Positions 1 to 10,532 of a stretch of 64,000 nt of DNA are shown piece after piece. Where the stretch lies: the NCBI GenBank assembly GCA_030323885.1, contig CM059199.1, forward strand, positions 42,903,347 to 42,967,346, written 5' to 3'. The DNA is from Branchipolynoe longqiensis. Taxonomy: Eukaryota > Annelida > Polychaeta > Phyllodocida > Polynoidae. The notes below the pieces were generated by a model that was given only the letters and a program-made list of their open reading frames with translations, made no database searches and was not told the origin of the DNA. The stretch's first letter is position 1. Each line of letters starts with the position of its first letter. Made by a program: the position numbers and the translations under genes.

Positions 1-402
1 GGCTATTGGATGTCAAATATATGGTCATTCTGACATATTTCTTTGGAGGAAGCCTGCTGCGGCCATATAGGCTACTCCTTCCGATAAGCAGCAAGGGGTC
101 TTTTATTGTGTTATCATCAGCTATTGGATTTCAAACATATGGTCATTCAGACATATATTTCTTTGGAGGAAACCCACTGCGCCACATAGGCTACTCTTTC
201 CGATAAGCAGCAAGGGGTCTTTTATATGCACTTTCCCACAAACAGGACATCACATACCACAGCCTTTGATGAACCAGTTGTGGACCACTGGTTGGAACGG
301 AATATAGCCCAAACTGCAAATGAGTCTACTGAGCAGGCTCAGTAGGATGACCCACACCTACACAGGTGGACACTCTACCACCTGAGGTACGTCCTGCGCC
401 CC
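1..402 (-). mobile_element. SINE family D, mollusc-type, with duplicated body
   Basis: The body (ggctattggatgtcaa..., gcaaggggtcttttat, ...gtggaccactgg) matches a SINE-like sequence I know as very common in mollusc genomes. Part of the body is repeated in tandem at about 1-110 and 116-230. A tRNA-like head lies on the minus strand near 343-402, with an A-box-like CTCAGGTGGTAGAGTG. The left end is cut by the window edge. A second, headless copy is at 33080-33275. Confidence 0.7.
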
Positions 403-909
403 ATGAGCATTTTCCGTCGCTTCTCTGTGGATACCTCTACAGTAGGCGGTGTGGATGGTCACGGTGCAGCATGCCGTCTTGTGTTGCATGGCTGCCTTTG
501 CTGTGACCGCAGTGATCAATAACTACCCATGTTAAATGGGAAATCGATTATCCACCCAATATTGCAACCCTACACAAAGGCACAGGCGGTGCCAATGACT
601 ATTCAATGCAGGTCAAGCTCATTCACTGACTGAATATCAGTAGGCAGCATTGAATCGCTGATATTTATTAGAAGCAACAAAATGCCATTTATTCTGTGCA
701 ACAATACCGGGTTATTGTTGGTCTATGTGGGATTCATGTTATATCCGTCAATATTGTTTTAATATTGGTGTATTACATATCTCGCCGTTAGATCTGAACC
801 AAGCAAGTGTCTACACTATCTAAACATCTTTCCACAGTTCCATATTTAAATGCCAATGGATAATCAACTATAAGGAATTTTGTTAAAAAAAAGGAAGCAA
901 ATTAACTAC
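403..909. other. No gene seen
   Basis: AT-rich intergenic DNA. I see no convincing reading frame, repeat or motif. Confidence 0.5.
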
Positions 910-1489
910 TTAAGCCCCAGTCATACATAGCCGGACGATCCCTGGATTTTGAGCTGGACCACCCATGGATCAACTGCCCGGACTGTCCCAGACCGCCATG
1001 GATAAAATCACTGTTTTCGTTGATTTTTGCCTCGCAGTCACACTTTCCCGGACGAGCCCCAGACAAACCCCGGACCGCCCCGTACCACCCCCGGACTGCC
1101 CCCGGACTGGGCCAGACTGGCCCCGAACGAGGCCGGACCACCCCTGGACTGCCGCGGACCAGCCCCGGACTATCCCGGATCACCCCCGGACTATCCCGGA
1201 TCACCCCCGGTCTTGTGGGGGCAGTCCAGGAGTGGTCCGTGGCTAGGCCGGGGGTAGTCCTGGATAGGCCGGGGATGGTCCGGGTCAAACTATGGCTCAA
1301 AATGACCCCGTACCACCCCCGGACAGGCCCGGTCCACCCCGGACCACCCCCAAAATACCCGGACCACCCCCAGACCACCCCCGGATCAGGCCAGATCAGG
1401 CCGGATTGAGCCCGGATCGCAAAATCCCCCAGACCGCCCCGGATGTTTTAAACATTTTAAAACATCTGGGGCTGAGCCCGGATGGCGCT
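910..1489. mobile_element. Truncated GTCACA-end MITE, GC-rich (CCCCGGAC family)
   Basis: The left end reads TTA then agccccagtcatacatag. It matches the reverse complement of the right half of the complete copy at 42644-43407, including the CCATGGATAAAATCACTG stretch and the central ggatgtttta/taaaacatct hairpin at about 1441-1467. The interior is a degenerate array of CCCCGGAC-like words. Similarity stops near 1489, so the second terminal repeat is missing. Long open frames on both strands here reflect the repeat, not a protein. Confidence 0.75.
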
Positions 1490-1789
1490 GCAACTTTTAT
1501 AACACAACCACAACCACGATAATCCATAGTTGGCAGTCCCCTCGATATTACACCCTGGTATATAGTAAACAACAGGTATACTCCACTTACACCCCGACTT
1601 TCTATTTCCCAGCAAATGAAAGTAATGCCCAGGTGCAAAACCATGAACATAACAAACAAAATAAAAAATATATATGTGTGGTTCAATATTTGTCTGCTCT
1701 CCTTTGAGAACGCAGCAATATAATCCCCCCCCCCCCCACCGACAAAATTAAACCGACAATAAAACACTAAACAAAAAAGCTCTTTCTTA
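1490..1789. other. No gene seen; poly-C run
   Basis: AT-rich DNA with a 14-base C homopolymer near 1724-1737. Nothing else recognised. Confidence 0.5.
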
Positions 1790-2149
1790 TTGGTGTCACC
1801 TGAGGTTGGTTGCTGGTTGGAGTTTTACGTCCTTGCAACATCTAAGGTCATATCAGGACAGGTACCAACTTGTGACAGTGCGCACTCATGGCTACGTGGT
1901 AGTGATGCCTCAATGGGAAACCAGGCTACCAGCACCATGACCTGATATCCTGCTCAGTCAGATTATCCTATCACCGAGCCAACCAGTCCTTGCCATATCC
2001 TAATAATACTGAGCACCTGGCTAGGAACTGACAAGTATCAGTTTTTTTAAGTCATTGGTTTGACTCGACCGGGAATTGAATTCCCGACCTTCCACGCTGG
2101 AAGCCTGCGCTCTACCGATTCGGCCATGGCGTCCGGCTTGGTGTCACCT
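1790..2149 (-). mobile_element. SINE family A, full length, with 12-bp target duplication
   Basis: Reference copy of the commonest repeat here. The element is 1802-2137, flanked by a perfect duplication TTGGTGTCACCT (1790-1801 and 2138-2149). On the minus strand it starts with a tRNA-like type-1 head (A box near ATGGCCGAATCGGTAGAGCG, B box near GGGAATTCAATTCCCGG). A body of about 230 bp follows, then a tail rich in CCAAC. The head with variable-arm spacing looks Ser/Leu-tRNA-like. The long 12-bp duplication is as expected for LINE-driven retroposition. Confidence 0.9.
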
Positions 2150-2253
2150 AGGAAGTTATTTTTGTCCCCACACACCCACCACACGCCACCCTCCCTCCTC
2201 ACCCTCCTCCCCACCTCCCCCCACACACACCCCACACATCACTATATGATCAA

Positions 2254-2553
2254 GGCCGCGTTCAGGGTATGCCTCCGAGTTGTCTCGGAGAAATACCTGA
2301 CGTCACGCTAGTCTGAATAGCAAAAGCAGTAGGGTGGCTTGAAAATTGCTGCCACCATATGTGGCAGTAATTTGCAATGGAAAAGAAGAGCTCTGATTGG
2401 CTGAAACCACTGAATATGGCAGCCATTTTCGAGGTACTTTTTGTCTCCTGTCTGAAAAGCGAGACGTCTCCGAGACGACTGGGAGGCATACCCTGTCAGA
2501 AATAAGCCAAAAGGCGTCTCCGAGATGTCTCAGAGGCATACCCTGAATGCGGC
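2254..2553. mobile_element. MITE with GGCCGC(G/A)TTCAGGG termini
   Basis: Inverted ends of about 26 bp (GGCCGCGTTCAGGGTATGCC at left; GGCCGCATTCAGGGTATGCC as the complement of the right). A ctccgag/ctcggag motif (also as agacgtctccgag) recurs in both halves. No coding capacity. I could not define a target duplication. Confidence 0.75.
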
Positions 2554-3053
2554 CCTGGACAGCATTAAGTGGGAAGCACTGTGCATCTACAAGGTGGTGT
2601 CCCACACTGAGTTACTATCTTGCATGCTGTATACCCTAGACGTAACACTCATTCCAATTAAAACTCTTGCCAAACTCCTGCTCTCCGAGACCTCATTGAT
2701 AACGACGGTTTAAAGTGATTGTAACGCAGTATATTGTGTGTGCTTGTACTTGAAGCATTGCTGCGGAGCTCAGCAAGGTTTACAGATTATCCGACTTATT
2801 GGATGACCATGTCTTACTCTGTGTAGAAAATCACAGTGATACACTGAGTGAGCTTTGTATCTCAGGGCGCTCCCTGTTTTTTTCAGTTAAAGGCCAGACT
2901 AGAGAAAAAGTGACCCGTCATTGGCCACCCATGTAACATGGAATCTGATGTGGCGGGTAGCCGCTAGCATGGCATATGAACAGTCCACCTTACGAACTGT
3001 TCCTGCCCCCTCTTGCCACTTCTTAGACAATAGAAGTCAGGATTTTTATTTAT
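2554..3053. other. No gene seen
   Basis: Short chance frames only, with no protein-like pattern. Confidence 0.5.
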
Positions 3054-3368
3054 TTTTTCTTCAAAAGTTATACTGCCTACCATGGATAAGTCTGAATAGA
3101 CTTGTTTTCACCATTAGACAGTTTGTCGAAAGAAAGCCTGAGTCTACACTTTTACCGACCCAAGGGATTTTTAACCTCCCACACCACATAGACATTGTAT
3201 GAGAGCAACTGGCCTTTGATGGCCTTTGAGAGCAACTGGCCTTTTACACAGCAGTGGAACTCCAAATTGGCAGAGGAGGGGGCATGGGGAATCGAACCAC
3301 TGACCTTGAGATTAGGAGTCCGACCTAGAAACAAGTCAGACACTCTAACCACTCCGCCACAGGAAACA
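3054..3368 (-). mobile_element. SINE family B copy 1
   Basis: On the minus strand it begins with a Leu-tRNA-like head (A box TGGCGGAGTGGTTAGAGTG; B box GGTCAGTGGTTCGATTCC). The body contains GGGAGGTTAAAAATCCCTTG and ends in aaaacaagtctattcag... Other copies are at 12098-12427, 45013-45318 and 52458-52770. A tail like that of mollusc SINEs (gtgctaggtgtcgttaaac) follows at 3438-3456. Confidence 0.85.
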
Positions 3369-3798
3369 CATTCACTCCCACCAACTAAGATATGTTTAAC
3401 CACTGTATGACCCCCAATATCTGATGTTTTCTTTTTGTGCTAGGTGTCGTTAAACAAACAAATTAACAAACCAAAAGTCACTCCCACCACAATGTGGTAG
3501 TGGGGGTTAATTGCCGATTACTACAATTGATTAATTTGGGGTTTTCTGCATCGTATCAATATCTACCGTTAAATCAAGAAGCGTACCGACTTAGTACCAA
3601 ACAAGCTGTTATTGGGTTGTTAGTCTTCCCCCACTTGGATGCCATCCCACCAGTGACTTTGGCACTATGTACGAATCAGTCGCATTATTCAGACTGGTTA
3701 GGCATGAACAAAGCCATCAATAAACATTTGTAAGAATCATGCACACATTAGTATTGCAATATCGCCCTTCTAAACGTATGCGTTCTATTTGATTTCAG
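3369..3798. other. Intergenic or possible intron
   Basis: Contains a SINE-type 3' tail near 3438-3456, then AT-rich sequence. Its last 30 bases (ctaaac ... tctatttgatttcag) could be a branch point and 3' splice site for the exon candidate that follows. Confidence 0.35.
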
Positions 3799-3988
3799 AT
3801 GCTGCCACCATCGGGACGTCGCGTGCCAGACAGTCGATGACTACCCACTGCTCAATGGTGACGTCATCACCGTGTTCACTTCACTTCCGGCATCAGAACA
3901 CACTCATCAACAACAGCACTTCCGGTTTCCTGTCGGCGTTTTCCCTGTGGCCTTGATAGTGCCAAACGGGATTAAGATTATAGTCTAG
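3799..3988 (+). CDS. Candidate terminal coding exon, unknown protein
   Basis: After a plausible acceptor (tttgatttcag, ending 3798), a frame entering at 3800 stays open for 62 codons to a TAG at 3986-3988. It would encode ...CHHRDVACQTVDDYPLL... ending VALIVPNGIKIIV. Base composition is more balanced than the flanks. I recognise no family. The same stretch carries CRE and ETS motifs, so it may instead be promoter or 5' untranslated DNA of the next gene. This is an inference from an open frame and one splice motif only. Confidence 0.25.
3859..3925. promoter_or_regulatory. CRE plus two ETS-type motifs
   Basis: A perfect TGACGTCA (3859-3866) is followed by two ACTTCCGG motifs (3883-3890, 3918-3925), the classic binding words of CREB/ATF and ETS factors. 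They lie 380-450 bp before the PRR15-like start codon. A TATATA near 4016 could be a TATA box. Another TGACGTCA (4296-4303) ends three bases before that ATG. The motifs are visible; the promoter role is inferred. Confidence 0.4.
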
Positions 3989-4079
3989 GACCAGTGGGCC
4001 CCTCAACCGGGTACCATATATACACCTTCAACGTGATTTACGCTTAAATAATCAGGTGACCTCAGGTCATCTGAGGTCA

Positions 4080-4259
4080 CTTGGCTACATATATATACAT
4101 ATCCCCATATATATTATTTACATATATATATCCTTATATATGTGCTGAATAAGCCACTATACGAGCATAACGAGGCCGGAAGATTCCATCTACTCCTCAG
4201 CCTCTCCTTCTTCAGTTGTCAGCTGGAGGAAGCCTTAATTACGTCATCTACTACTACTA

Positions 4260-4293
<34 letters not shown>

Positions 4294-4295
4294 GT
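4080..4295. repeat. AT microsatellites in the presumed 5' UTR
   Basis: Interrupted tatatata stretches at 4086-4145 and a pure (TA)n run at about 4262-4292, immediately before the PRR15-like start. The reading frame is open through the run, but a protein starting upstream (YIYIYIY) would be an artefact of the repeat. Confidence 0.85.
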
Positions 4296-4305
4296 TGACG
4301 TCATC

Positions 4306-4878
4306 ATGTCCTTCTTAAAAATGTTCGGCGCCGGGCGGCAAAAGGGAGAGAAGGCTTCCGAAGTGACAACGCCCATCTCGTCGACGACAGCGCCCGGCAG
4401 TTCCGGCTCCTTTCACAAGCTGGCGCCGGCTCCCCAGCCTCAGCCGCCGGCACCAGCGCCAGCCCCGGCCGCCGTGGCGGTGGAGAACGGCCGGGAGGCA
4501 ATGGACCCGGACGAGGCGGAGGCGCGCGCCGCTGCGGCACAGCTGGACCTGCCCTTCCGGTCCGGCAAGAAGTCCCGGAACCTGTCCATATCGCGGTCGG
4601 GCCGGCACCGGTACCGCCAGAACAAACGCGCCAGCGTCGTTACCGGCGCCGTCTTCGACGCCGGAAGCGCGCAAAGCGGAACCGGAAGTGGAATGAGCGC
4701 GGGGGCTGGGGCTGGGGCTGGCGCGGGCGCTGGCCTCGGAGTGGGTGTTGGATCTAGTGGGGCGGCGGCGGCGGCTTCCGGTCCGACCGGAAGTGGTGGT
4801 TATTGCCGGGACTCTAAATCGGCGCATGGCGCGTTGGTGCCGTCGCATTCGCAGTCTCGGATGCCAACTGCCGTATAA
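4306..4878 (+). CDS. PRR15-like proline-rich protein
   Basis: A 190-residue single-exon frame, clearly more GC-rich than its surroundings. The start is placed at the ATG giving MSFLKMFGAGRQKGEK, because upstream in-frame codons come from a TA repeat. Visible parts: short basic N-terminus (1-20); Ser/Thr and Pro/Ala-rich linker with PAPQPQPPAPAPAP (41-56); a basic core SRNLSISRSGRHRYRQNKR (90-108); an (AG)n tract (131-143); an Ala/Gly/Ser-rich tail. The core matches the RRNLKISRSGRFKEKRK signature I recall for vertebrate PRR15, usually about 130 residues; the function of that family is poorly known. No membrane segment or signal peptide. The low-complexity tracts explain most of the extra length. 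No AATAAA is seen in the next 500 bp. The family call rests on one motif of about 18 residues. Confidence 0.55.
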   Translation: MSFLKMFGAGRQKGEKASEVTTPISSTTAPGSSGSFHKLAPAPQPQPPAPAPAPAAVAVENGREAMDPDEAEARAAAAQLDLPFRSGKKSRNLSISRSGRHRYRQNKRASVVTGAVFDAGSAQSGTGSGMSAGAGAGAGAGAGLGVGVGSSGAAAAASGPTGSGGYCRDSKSAHGALVPSHSQSRMPTAV

Positions 4879-4907
4879 TGGTAGACAGGACGTCATGTGA
4901 TTGGTTC

Positions 4908-4984
4908 TATCTATATATATATATATATGTCTCTGCCTGTCTGCCTGTCTGCCTGCCTGCCTGTCTGCCTGCCTGTCTGTCTGC
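4908..4984 (+). repeat. (TA)n then CTGC/CTGT microsatellite
   Basis: A TA run at about 4908-4928 is followed by alternating ctgc/ctgt tetranucleotides to 4984, within 110 bp of the PRR15-like stop codon and so possibly in its 3' UTR. Confidence 0.85.
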
Positions 4985-5175
4985 CAGGCAGGCAGGGCTT
5001 ACCGACCCGAACACTGGCGGGCAACTTTGAAATTAGGTTGCCGAAAAAGCATTTCTTTATTCTCTTTTTGTTGTTGGTCCATGTAGATTAAGGTTTTGTG
5101 GAGGAATGTATGACAAACAAACCAATATGGCAGCCAGTATATGTGCCTATTAGATGTGATTCTCTCCTTCCTCAG

Positions 5176-5320
5176 GGCAGTACAGTGGATCTGTATTGGG
5201 AGTCGCTGAAGAGAAATGAGAAGAAGAAGGAGCAGAAGGAAAAGGAAGACAAGTTCATCTGGAGAGTTGCCTGGAGGATTCGGAAACCTGGTCACATGCA
5301 TTATCGACTAAATAGTGTGG
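5176..5320 (+). CDS. Candidate coding exon, Lys/Glu-rich
   Basis: A good acceptor (ttctctccttcctcag, ending 5175) opens a frame reading GSTVDLYWESLKRNEKKKEQ followed by a charged KEKED segment and FIWRVAWRIRKPGHMHY. The charged segment could be helical. The frame runs on to 5394, but after about 5320 it becomes a gat-rich repeat (atcgat). No donor is clear. It lies 300 bp beyond the PRR15-like stop, so it would belong to another transcript or an alternative form. Family unknown. Confidence 0.22.
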
Positions 5321-5809
5321 TGACCAATGGATCGATTAATGGATTGATGCATCGATGGATCGATTGGGTAGCGATCGATACTAATCGAATGTGATAAACT
5401 CAAGGATCATTATAATCCACAGGGAGGCATTCATTCAGCTGCCTCGGACCTGTCTGTACCACGTGATCCCTCAGAAGGAGACTAATACTAACAGGAAATC
5501 TCCTGTCTCGAGGACTGTACAGCGGTCGCTGCCCTCTCAGCTTAGGCGCCAGTGCCGGTGCATTTGAATGATATATGTGCCATTGCATGTAGCTAGATCT
5601 ACTGTGCGTCACGGCGATTCAGTACTGAGCCGCTTTCACGTGTTTGTACAATGGCGGGAGTTAGATAGGACAGTGTGTTAATGTACCTGTAACCATAGCT
5701 ATACCGACTGTACAACGCATGTGTATTAACCGCCATGTCTAGTGATACTTCCTACTGATGTACACAAATTATACTGTAACCTAATGCTAATTGCTGAAAT
5801 TGAATAGTA
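5321..5809. other. No gene seen; atcgat-rich start
   Basis: 5325-5390 is a degenerate cluster of gatcgat words. The rest shows nothing I can name. Confidence 0.45.
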
Positions 5810-6046
5810 TCTCTCAGGTGCAAAACCATGTAAACGCCAATCCAAAAACTAAGGTAAATATTGGAATATAACCTTCAGAAAGTCCTTTTTTTTTACATTC
5901 CTATTTTTGTTTGTTCCTTGCTACATATTCAGTTCATCACAAGAAATGTGGAATTAGTGAGAAATAAAATTACCTTCAGGTAAAATTTGCTTACTTTGAC
6001 AGCATTTTTTGATTGGCATTTAGGAGGTTTTGCGTCTGAATTGCTC
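5810..6046. mobile_element. Small MITE, family G copy 1
   Basis: Imperfect inverted ends: cagg-tgcaaaaccatgtaaac at left, against the complement of gttttgcgtctgaattgctc at right. Same ends as 8533-8759 (gttcagatgcaaaacactg). AT-rich interior of about 180 bp, no frame. It abuts the next MITE closely. Confidence 0.7.
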
Positions 6047-6054
6047 AAAATATC

Positions 6055-6737
6055 TAATACTCCTGTCACACTATTACGTAATGGGCCAGCGAGTGGGGAA
6101 TGTAGAACTCACTTATTTACATTGAGATACGTCAAAATTCTCGGCGTTGCAGAGCCAATTTGGAAGCCAGTGCAACGTAGTGGACGTAGGTGAAATGTCG
6201 ATCCAGCATAGTGGTAACGAATGAGAACATTAAAAAAATGCTCACAGAACACTCACAGAATGCCGATGAATGTTATATATGTTATTTGATTGCCAGAAGT
6301 ACGCCTTTATACATTAAGTATGTCAAAACACGGTAGAGAAACAACAAACATACGTTAGACATACATTAGATGTACATTATCCATATTTTTTCATTACGTT
6401 GTCAACATGCGGAATGTACATTTCTGCTGCCTTGACTTACGCCTGACGTAGTTCAATGTATGTATAACGTTTCTGTAATGTACGTCTAGTGTACTTGACA
6501 TGTGTCTAACTTATTCATAGCATATTCTACCATATATGCCACATGTTGTCTTACTTCGAAAGTTTTGGGTATGTCCAAAACCTTGACCAGTGTTGACGTA
6601 ACACAATGTAACACAACGTGTCTTGACATACACAGACGTAGGTTTAACGCACCCATAGCATATCTCGACGTAATGGCAAAATTTCACCTACGTCGACTTA
6701 CGCTACTACGCTACGTCATAGTGTGACAGCCCCATAA
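6055..6737. mobile_element. GTCACAC-end MITE with TAA target duplication
   Basis: Element 6058-6734 between TAA (6055-6057) and TAA (6735-6737). Ends read TACTCCTGTCACACTATTAC and, complemented from the right, TGGGGCTGTCACACTATGAC. The interior is packed with variants of acgta (tacgtt, acgtag, gacgta). The 3-bp TWA site and ends fit a non-autonomous PIF/Harbinger element. No transposase. Confidence 0.82.
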
Positions 6738-7323
6738 CTCCTGTGTAAGAAGCATTCATGGGTTGCTTCCTAGCATGTGCTTTCAAAGGGTCTATGGAAA
6801 TCTGAAGCGGAAAACCCTATCCGGTGCATATCATTTGGGCTAATTAGTCAACAATTAAGAAAGCCTAGGAGAATCACCCAGCAATTGCATTGGCTTGAGT
6901 CTGTCGATGCCAAGACCTTGCACCAACAATGTCTTAAGATAAATAGCATGCAATATATATTTACCAATGTGAAGCCCACATTTAACAGATCCTCAGAAAA
7001 ACTGGACTGTATTACCGTCTAAACTTTAAGCTATATTTCCTGACCTAAATTTGCTCTCATCTTTCAAAAATTTACCCATTTAAAAAAGTGCATCTAAGCT
7101 AACCTGTGCTATCATTTGACACACATCTTACCATTTGAAATGCTTGTGTAAATTTCAATGTAGTCATGTAAATATGATTATTGAAAGTGACACAATAAAT
7201 GCATAAACTTTTCTCCATGAATAGAACCCTTGCTGCGGTGATGACTTTAAGCCATCAGCCGTTATTGTCATCATCATCATCTTCACTAACCTCCACAAAC
7301 GTGCTGACATATACATTAATGTC
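6738..7323. other. No gene seen
   Basis: AT-rich DNA with a (tca)n patch near 7270-7282. No recognisable frame. Confidence 0.5.
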
Positions 7324-7924
7324 TAAAGCCATGTACACACGGGGAAAATGTAAAGCGATTTAGACAAGGCGAATCATATGAATCGATTTAGACGCCCGTT
7401 CACACGGGCAGTACTTGGGCAGGAAATATATATCAGCGCATGAGCAAGTCGATACTAACCAGCACCAGCTTCGGTTAGTCGACGTCGCCACGAGAGAGTG
7501 TGGGTTCGACCTAGATATGTATGGACTGAATCGTATTGGTTTGGAAGGGTCAAAACTTCTGCTGGGCAGTGAAACCCTAAAAATAAATGATGAACAAAAT
7601 ATTTGTGCACAGCTAGCGGTTTCATAGACTAAATTATATAATATGCGCTTTTGATCGACCGGAAAGTCAACAAACTAAGGTCTCGACTGCGCATACGTGT
7701 GATGTCCTTAATCCGCCTCAGTCCATCCACACGGGCAAAATAAATCGGTATACAGAAATCGATTCACGTACACTACCGTGACAAGTGGTTTACATAATCT
7801 GCATCACAGGAATCGATTCAGCCCTAATCCGACTCAGACGCCCGTTCACACGCGAAATGTAACCCAAACTATACAAGTCGATTTCTACGAATCGATTTAT
7901 ATTGCCCGTGTGAACACAGCTTAA
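7324..7924. mobile_element. MITE with CACACGGG ends and TAA duplication
   Basis: Element 7327-7921 between TAA (7324-7326) and TAA (7922-7924). Ends: AGCCATGTACACACGGGG and complement AGCTGTGTTCACACGGGC. Internal words aatcgattta and acgcccgttcacacg are repeated in both orientations. Harbinger-like target; no coding capacity. Confidence 0.8.
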
Positions 7925-7950
7925 GCCAGTATTGATGCACTATGATTTCT

Positions 7951-8336
7951 ATGCTTAGGTCACAAATGCTGCGGGCGCCATACGGTACTGCGGTCTGCGG
8001 TGTGTCTTGCGGTTATGCTAATGTTATGGCGTGGCGGTCTGCGGTTTTTCTCTTCATAAATCGTACGATTTGTGTTGATTTTATACACGTATTGCAAAGG
8101 TGATCGTACAGTGTTGTGGAGTCTGGATTGCCAGGATTGTGGCTTGCCTTGTTGCGATTTTTCGCAGTTAAGATAACTACAACTTAAAACAACAAATGTG
8201 ACCCTTGCGGCGAGCAAAACATTGCCCGGTGACCACACGAGGACCGTAACCCACCATGCGGTTACAGTACGGTCTGGTCAATGTGGCAACATATGGTCGC
8301 CGCAAGCAAGCCGTAACGCATGTGTGACCGAGGCAT
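7951..8336. mobile_element. GGTCACA-end MITE, TGCGGT-rich
   Basis: Ends ATGCTTAGGTCACAAATGC and complement ATGCCTCGGTCACACATGC. The left half repeats tgcggt and the right half repeats variants of its complement (accgta/acggtc). It lies 30 bp from the previous MITE. A minus frame over 7960-8238 has no protein-like features. Confidence 0.65.
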
Positions 8337-8439
8337 AAGTAACATCTATCTACCTAATAATGCGCTAAGTATGCAATAGACAGATAGCCATCGCTTATTC
8401 AGGAGCTAGCATATTACCAGAGATATGTTCCACACTGCA

Positions 8440-8448
8440 CTCTAAAAC

Positions 8449-8500
<52 letters not shown>

Positions 8501-8532
8501 GGTTATATATATAGGGTGATTATATATATGAA
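8440..8532. repeat. (AT)n microsatellite
   Basis: Near-pure AT dinucleotides, broken by two agggtg-type interruptions near 8497 and 8514. Confidence 0.9.
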
Positions 8533-8759
8533 GAGTTCAGATGCAAAACACTGTAAACGCCAATCCAAAATTTTAATTAAAATATAGGATTCTTTCCTGA
8601 AGTTAATTTTAATTTTCACTAATTCCACTTTTTTTGGTGATGAAATGATTATGGGGCAACGAACAACACAAATAAGAATGTAAACAAATTTTGAAGGTTT
8701 GATTACAATGTTTATCTCAATTTTTGAATCGGTGTTTATGGGGTTTTGTGCCTGAACTC
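8533..8759. mobile_element. Small MITE, family G copy 2
   Basis: Inverted ends GAGTTCAGATGCAAAACACT and complement GAGTTCAGGCACAAAACCCC, 227 bp in total, AT-rich, flanked on both sides by AT microsatellite. Related to 5810-6046. Confidence 0.78.
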
Positions 8760-8760
8760 C

Positions 8761-8791
<31 letters not shown>

Positions 8792-8820
8792 CTACATCCG
8801 AGACTGCGAATGCGACGGCA

Positions 8821-8868
<48 letters not shown>

Positions 8869-8901
8869 TGCTTATTTAGTGTGTCGATATGCAATACATA
8901 C

Positions 8902-8937
<36 letters not shown>

Positions 8938-8940
8938 GAA
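8760..8940. repeat. Cluster of (AT)n microsatellites
   Basis: AT runs at about 8767-8791, 8822-8864 and 8905-8936 with short unique spacers. Confidence 0.9.
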
Positions 8941-9097
8941 TGATTTTAGCATAAATAACCAAATATCCAGGTTTAAAAAAAAAAGGGTATATGGTGCTTA
9001 TTATTGTCATAACTTACATTGATTAAGGAGGAAACAACGTAAATCAAATCGCTCAATTCTCCTGAATCATCACCTAATATTGTATAACCCTCATTTG

Positions 9098-9182
9098 AAT
9101 AACATATATAATTAGCACTCTACTATCCGTCCGGTAACAAAACTGGAATCCCATAAGAGATGCCTACTCAGACTGAGTAGGC
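9098..9182. repeat. Hairpin-ended dispersed repeat, copy 1
   Basis: Begins aacatatataattag and ends with a perfect palindrome at 9162-9182: arms GCCTACTCAG and CTGAGTAGGC around a single A. Shares ctctactatcc(g/c)tccggtaac with 10404-10534 but lacks that copy's second gatagtagagt arm, so an internal deletion is likely. Confidence 0.65.
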
Positions 9183-10403
9183 TAATTAGCCCCAATGATA
9201 TGTGAAGTGTGTGCAAGGAGTGTTCACTACGACATATATGATATGATGTTAAATGACAGATCAAATCGATGTTGCCATTGGTGAATTCATAAAGATTGTG
9301 GAAAGTAGACGAATTTAATGTGATTGTGAAAACAGGTGATTTGCTTCAGTGACAGTCGGCTGATGTTATTGAATCGTCATCGAGAAGATTTAGGAAAACC
9401 GAAGCCACATTGGTTGATTTAAATGCTATTGCGTATGTCGCTGGGTTCTCTAACCCTACGTGACTCTGTCATGCTTAAATGTGTGTGTGTTCAGGGGACT
9501 TATCAGTGCGTGAATATCATGCCCAAAGTGAGGGTGTCTGTGTGTCTGAGTGGGCTTCTGTCACCTGACGAGAATACAGCGTGCTGATTGGCCTTCACTT
9601 CGGTCAAAGGTCATGTATCGGATTCGGATTGAATGAACATGCACAGCAGTCTACGTGAGTCATTCTCTGAAACTGGGCACTGAAGTGTGACATGGAAACC
9701 AAAAATGAAAACCTTCTAAATAATAACAAAATGCATTCCAAATAATTTCAGAATCCATGTTCATATAAAGGTTTGCATGTTGTACATATGTCAGAGTTTA
9801 AACAAACATAATTTCATTTTTGATTTATACTTGATCTAAATTGATAAATATCTTAAAATCACGTCTCCAACAAAGACACATCCAGGACATCATATTATCA
9901 TACACAACAAAGTTATGAAACATTTTCTTGAGTACAGTTCAGTAAACAAGATTGTATCATACAAGAACAATGTTGAACAACAGTTTTTAAAAAGCTTAGG
10001 CACATACATGGTGTTGCTGTGTAAATTTAGACATTTTCATTTGCACAAAATCATATAAGTACACTTTTGATACCGTTTGTCTTATAGATTAAATATATGC
10101 AGTACTGCTAACATGCTTAATACACAGAGGCAACCATAATTATTTGACGTACTATCAATAAAATACAGAATTAAGTTATCAGCATCATAATGGGGAAATA
10201 AAATATTTGATGCGCAGTTTGAGAGAATGACCCACTTGTATATTACATGACGCCTGTGAACTCTGATCTCTATTTACTAATCAGAAGGGTGACTGGAATA
10301 GCTATATGCCATCCTACAACATTGCACTGTGTCCAGACATCTCTGTCTGCCTTTCTTGTACACACCTACGTACTGTCGCTGCCAGCAATGAGTTATACCA
10401 TTG
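9183..10403. other. Long stretch without recognisable gene or repeat
   Basis: 1.2 kb of AT-rich DNA with stop codons in every frame, apart from a gtgtgtgtg patch at about 9480. It may be unique intergenic DNA. Confidence 0.5.
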
Positions 10404-10532
10404 AATGCATAACATATATAATTAGTACTCTACTATCCCTCCGGTAACAAACCAGAGCGATAGTAGAGTGTGTTGAAAGACCTAATATTGAATGGTATCC
10501 CATAAAACATGCCTACTCAGACTGAGTAGGCA

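Noticed and set aside
902..1409. Overlapping long frames on both strands
   Set aside because: They follow the GC-rich MITE array (CCCCGGAC words); the same happens at 42935-43547.
4306..4360. Similarity of MSFLK...GEK to the CHMP4 N-terminus
   Set aside because: The rest lacks the helical ESCRT-III core, and the ISRSGR core fits PRR15 better.
4315..4896. 193-codon minus-strand frame opposite the PRR15-like gene
   Set aside because: Arg/Pro-rich shadow of GC-rich coding DNA; no motif, whereas the plus frame has a family core.
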